Below, one piece after another: positions 63,140 through 64,000 of a stretch of 64,000 bases of DNA. Positions within the stretch are counted from its first letter, which is position 1. Each line of letters opens with the position of its first letter. Under the pieces are notes generated by a model. That model had not been told where the DNA came from, did no database searches, and saw only the letters and a list, made by a program, of their open reading frames with translations. This DNA comes from Streptomyces sp. NBC_00582 (GTDB taxonomy: Bacteria > Actinomycetota > Actinomycetes > Streptomycetales > Streptomycetaceae). The translations under genes were made by a program, and so were the position numbers. The stretch is taken from assembly GCF_036345155.1 (NCBI RefSeq), contig NZ_CP107772.1, forward strand, positions 3,658,001 through 3,722,000. The letters are read 5' to 3'.

Positions 63140-63598
63140 TCAGTCGGCCTGGTCGCCGAACGCCATCACCATCACCCCGGCGATGAGCAGCCACAGCGCC
63201 CGCCGTGTACGGCCCCGGGAGCCCAGGAAGGCCGCGACGGCGCAGACGACGGCGCCCAGGGCGTAGGCCGCGGGGACGAGGGCCGGGGCGGTGCCCCCGA
63301 GGCGCATGAGGGACGCGGCGAGACCGGCGAGCGTGAGGAGGGCGCCGGTGGCCGTCGCCGTCCAACGGGCCCGGCGGGCCTCCTCGTGGTCGTACGCGTC
63401 GTACTCGCCGTCCTCGTCTTCGTCGGACTCGTCCGCCTCGGACTCGTCGTCGTCGCCGAGGTCGCCGGAGTGACCGGAGTCACCGGATGCACCGGAGTCA
63501 CCAGAGGCACCGGAGGAGTCCGGGGCGCTCTTCTCGTCCGGGCCGGCCGGGTCGTCGTCTATGTCGCCCCGGGGCTCTGAGTCGGTTCGTGCACTCAT
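63140..63598 (-). CDS. Small membrane protein with Ser/Gly/Asp-rich N-terminal tail
   Basis: A 152-residue protein. The first 75 residues are acidic and repetitive (SGASGDSGASGDSGHSGD, then a D/E run), followed by EEARRARW and three hydrophobic helices (TATGALLTLAGLAASLMRLG, ALVPAAYALGAVVCAVAAFLG, ALWLLIAGVMVMAFG). ATG 63598 is chosen; no ribosome site is clear. Widespread in Streptomyces as a hypothetical protein; function unknown. It lies between gatB and the MMPL gene on the same strand. Confidence 0.82.
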   Translation of the reverse strand: MSARTDSEPRGDIDDDPAGPDEKSAPDSSGASGDSGASGDSGHSGDLGDDDESEADESDEDEDGEYDAYDHEEARRARWTATATGALLTLAGLAASLMRLGGTAPALVPAAYALGAVVCAVAAFLGSRGRTRRALWLLIAGVMVMAFGDQAD

Positions 63599-63636
63599 GG
63601 CGCGCGAGCGTAGCGCTTCAGGCTGAGAGCGCGAGA

Positions 63637-63665
63637 GGGGGTGCGCCCTGAGCGGACGCACCCCC
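63637..63665. terminator. Terminator after gatB
   Basis: GGGGGTGCG (63637-63645) with CGCACCCCC (63657-63665), flanked by a further GCGA/TCGC pairing, 20 bp past the gatB stop. Confidence 0.8.
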
Positions 63666-63684
63666 TTTCGCGGGTTACCCGAGG

Positions 63685-64000
63685 TCAGCCCTCGCTGACC
63701 CCCAGCTTCTCCAGGATCAGCTCCTTGACGCGGGCCGCGTCGGCCTGACCGCGCGTGGCCTTCATCACGGCGCCGACCAGTGCACCGGCCGCGGCCACCT
63801 TGCCGCCGCGGATCTTGTCGGCGACACCCGGGTTGCCGGCGATGGCCTCCTCGACGGCGGCGGTCAGCGCGCCCTCGTCGGAGACGACCTTCAGACCGCG
63901 CTTGTCGACGACCTCGTCCGGGGTGCCCTCGCCCGCGAGGACGCCCTCGATGACCTGACGGGCCAGCTTGTCGTTCAGATCACCCTTGGAGACCAGCTCG
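63685..64000 (-). CDS. gatB: Asp/Glu-tRNA amidotransferase subunit B, C-terminal part
   Basis: The window ends inside this gene; 104 C-terminal residues are visible. [45 protein letters not shown] and [39 protein letters not shown] are the GatB/YqeY tail domain, including the typical GK..A..LVGQ/GAVMK motif that grips tRNA. GatCAB amidates Glu-tRNA-Gln, here complementing GltX and the tRNA-Gln/Glu genes of this region. Confidence 0.95.
   Translation of the reverse strand, partial: ELVSKGDLNDKLARQVIEGVLAGEGTPDEVVDKRGLKVVSDEGALTAAVEEAIAGNPGVADKIRGGKVAAAGALVGAVMKATRGQADAARVKELILEKLGVSEG

Overview
The window is a piece of a high-GC actinobacterial chromosome, almost certainly Streptomyces. The evidence is the strong G/C third-codon bias, the many GTG starts, two cvn conservons, an AccB/AccE acyl-CoA carboxylase pair, a secreted trypsin close to S. 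griseus trypsin, and a gene order (gltX - conservons - accE/accB - cimA - ilvE - leuB - serA - ilvCNB - gatB) that I recognise from S. coelicolor-type chromosomes. It looks like conserved core chromosome. I see no prophage, integrative element, rRNA operon or CRISPR array.

Layout. 1-264: three minus-strand tRNA genes (Gln-CTG, Glu-CTC and a cut Glu-CTC). 355-4134: a HAD phosphatase, an orphan RelE/ParE-like protein, gltX coupled to a fumarylacetoacetate-hydrolase family gene, and a 62-residue unknown protein. 4706-15277: two tandem four-gene conservons (sensor-kinase-like CvnA, roadblock CvnB, DUF742 CvnC, Ras-like GTPase CvnD). 15428-17284: accE and accB. 17608-25778: a YceI protein, an amidase-like protein, a YdeI-like protein, a secreted trypsin, a Gly-tailed membrane protein, a secreted GH3 glucosidase and a GPP34 protein. 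25785-27638: cimA with a candidate leader-peptide attenuator. 27682-31768: tetR, agmatine deiminase, a divergent urease alpha subunit and a fused urease gamma-beta subunit in one ATGA-coupled cluster. 32148-34690: a 164-bp MITE-like element abutting ilvE, then leuB. 34834-41389: a Tat-exported phosphatase, small genes, a hydrolase relic, and proline catabolism (proline dehydrogenase, pruA) with a divergent PucR-type regulator. 41465-43651: TetR and an MFS exporter. 43722-49272: serA, ilvC, ilvN and ilvB with a classical leader-peptide attenuator. 49306-64000: a GGDEF/degenerate-EAL membrane protein, two oxidoreductases, a PQQ-type sugar dehydrogenase, a giant LuxR regulator, GNAT, MMPL, small membrane proteins and the 3' end of gatB.

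How the genes work together. Branched-chain amino-acid synthesis is unusually concentrated here: cimA, ilvE, leuB and ilvBNC lie within 24 kb, with serine synthesis (serA) beside them. ilvB and probably cimA are preceded by short peptides with rare Ile/Leu/Val codons followed by a T-tailed terminator. The two conservons are tandem paralogues whose GTPase genes share a 212-nt stretch with one mismatch, which suggests gene conversion.

Most interesting candidate system: the tetR - agmatine deiminase - urease-like ureC - ureAB cluster. The urease alpha subunit keeps the metal ligands but has a remodelled active-site flap, and there are no nickel-accessory genes alongside it. Agmatine deiminase makes N-carbamoylputrescine, a mono-substituted urea. 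I propose, as inference only, that the urease-like complex hydrolyses that or a related substituted urea.
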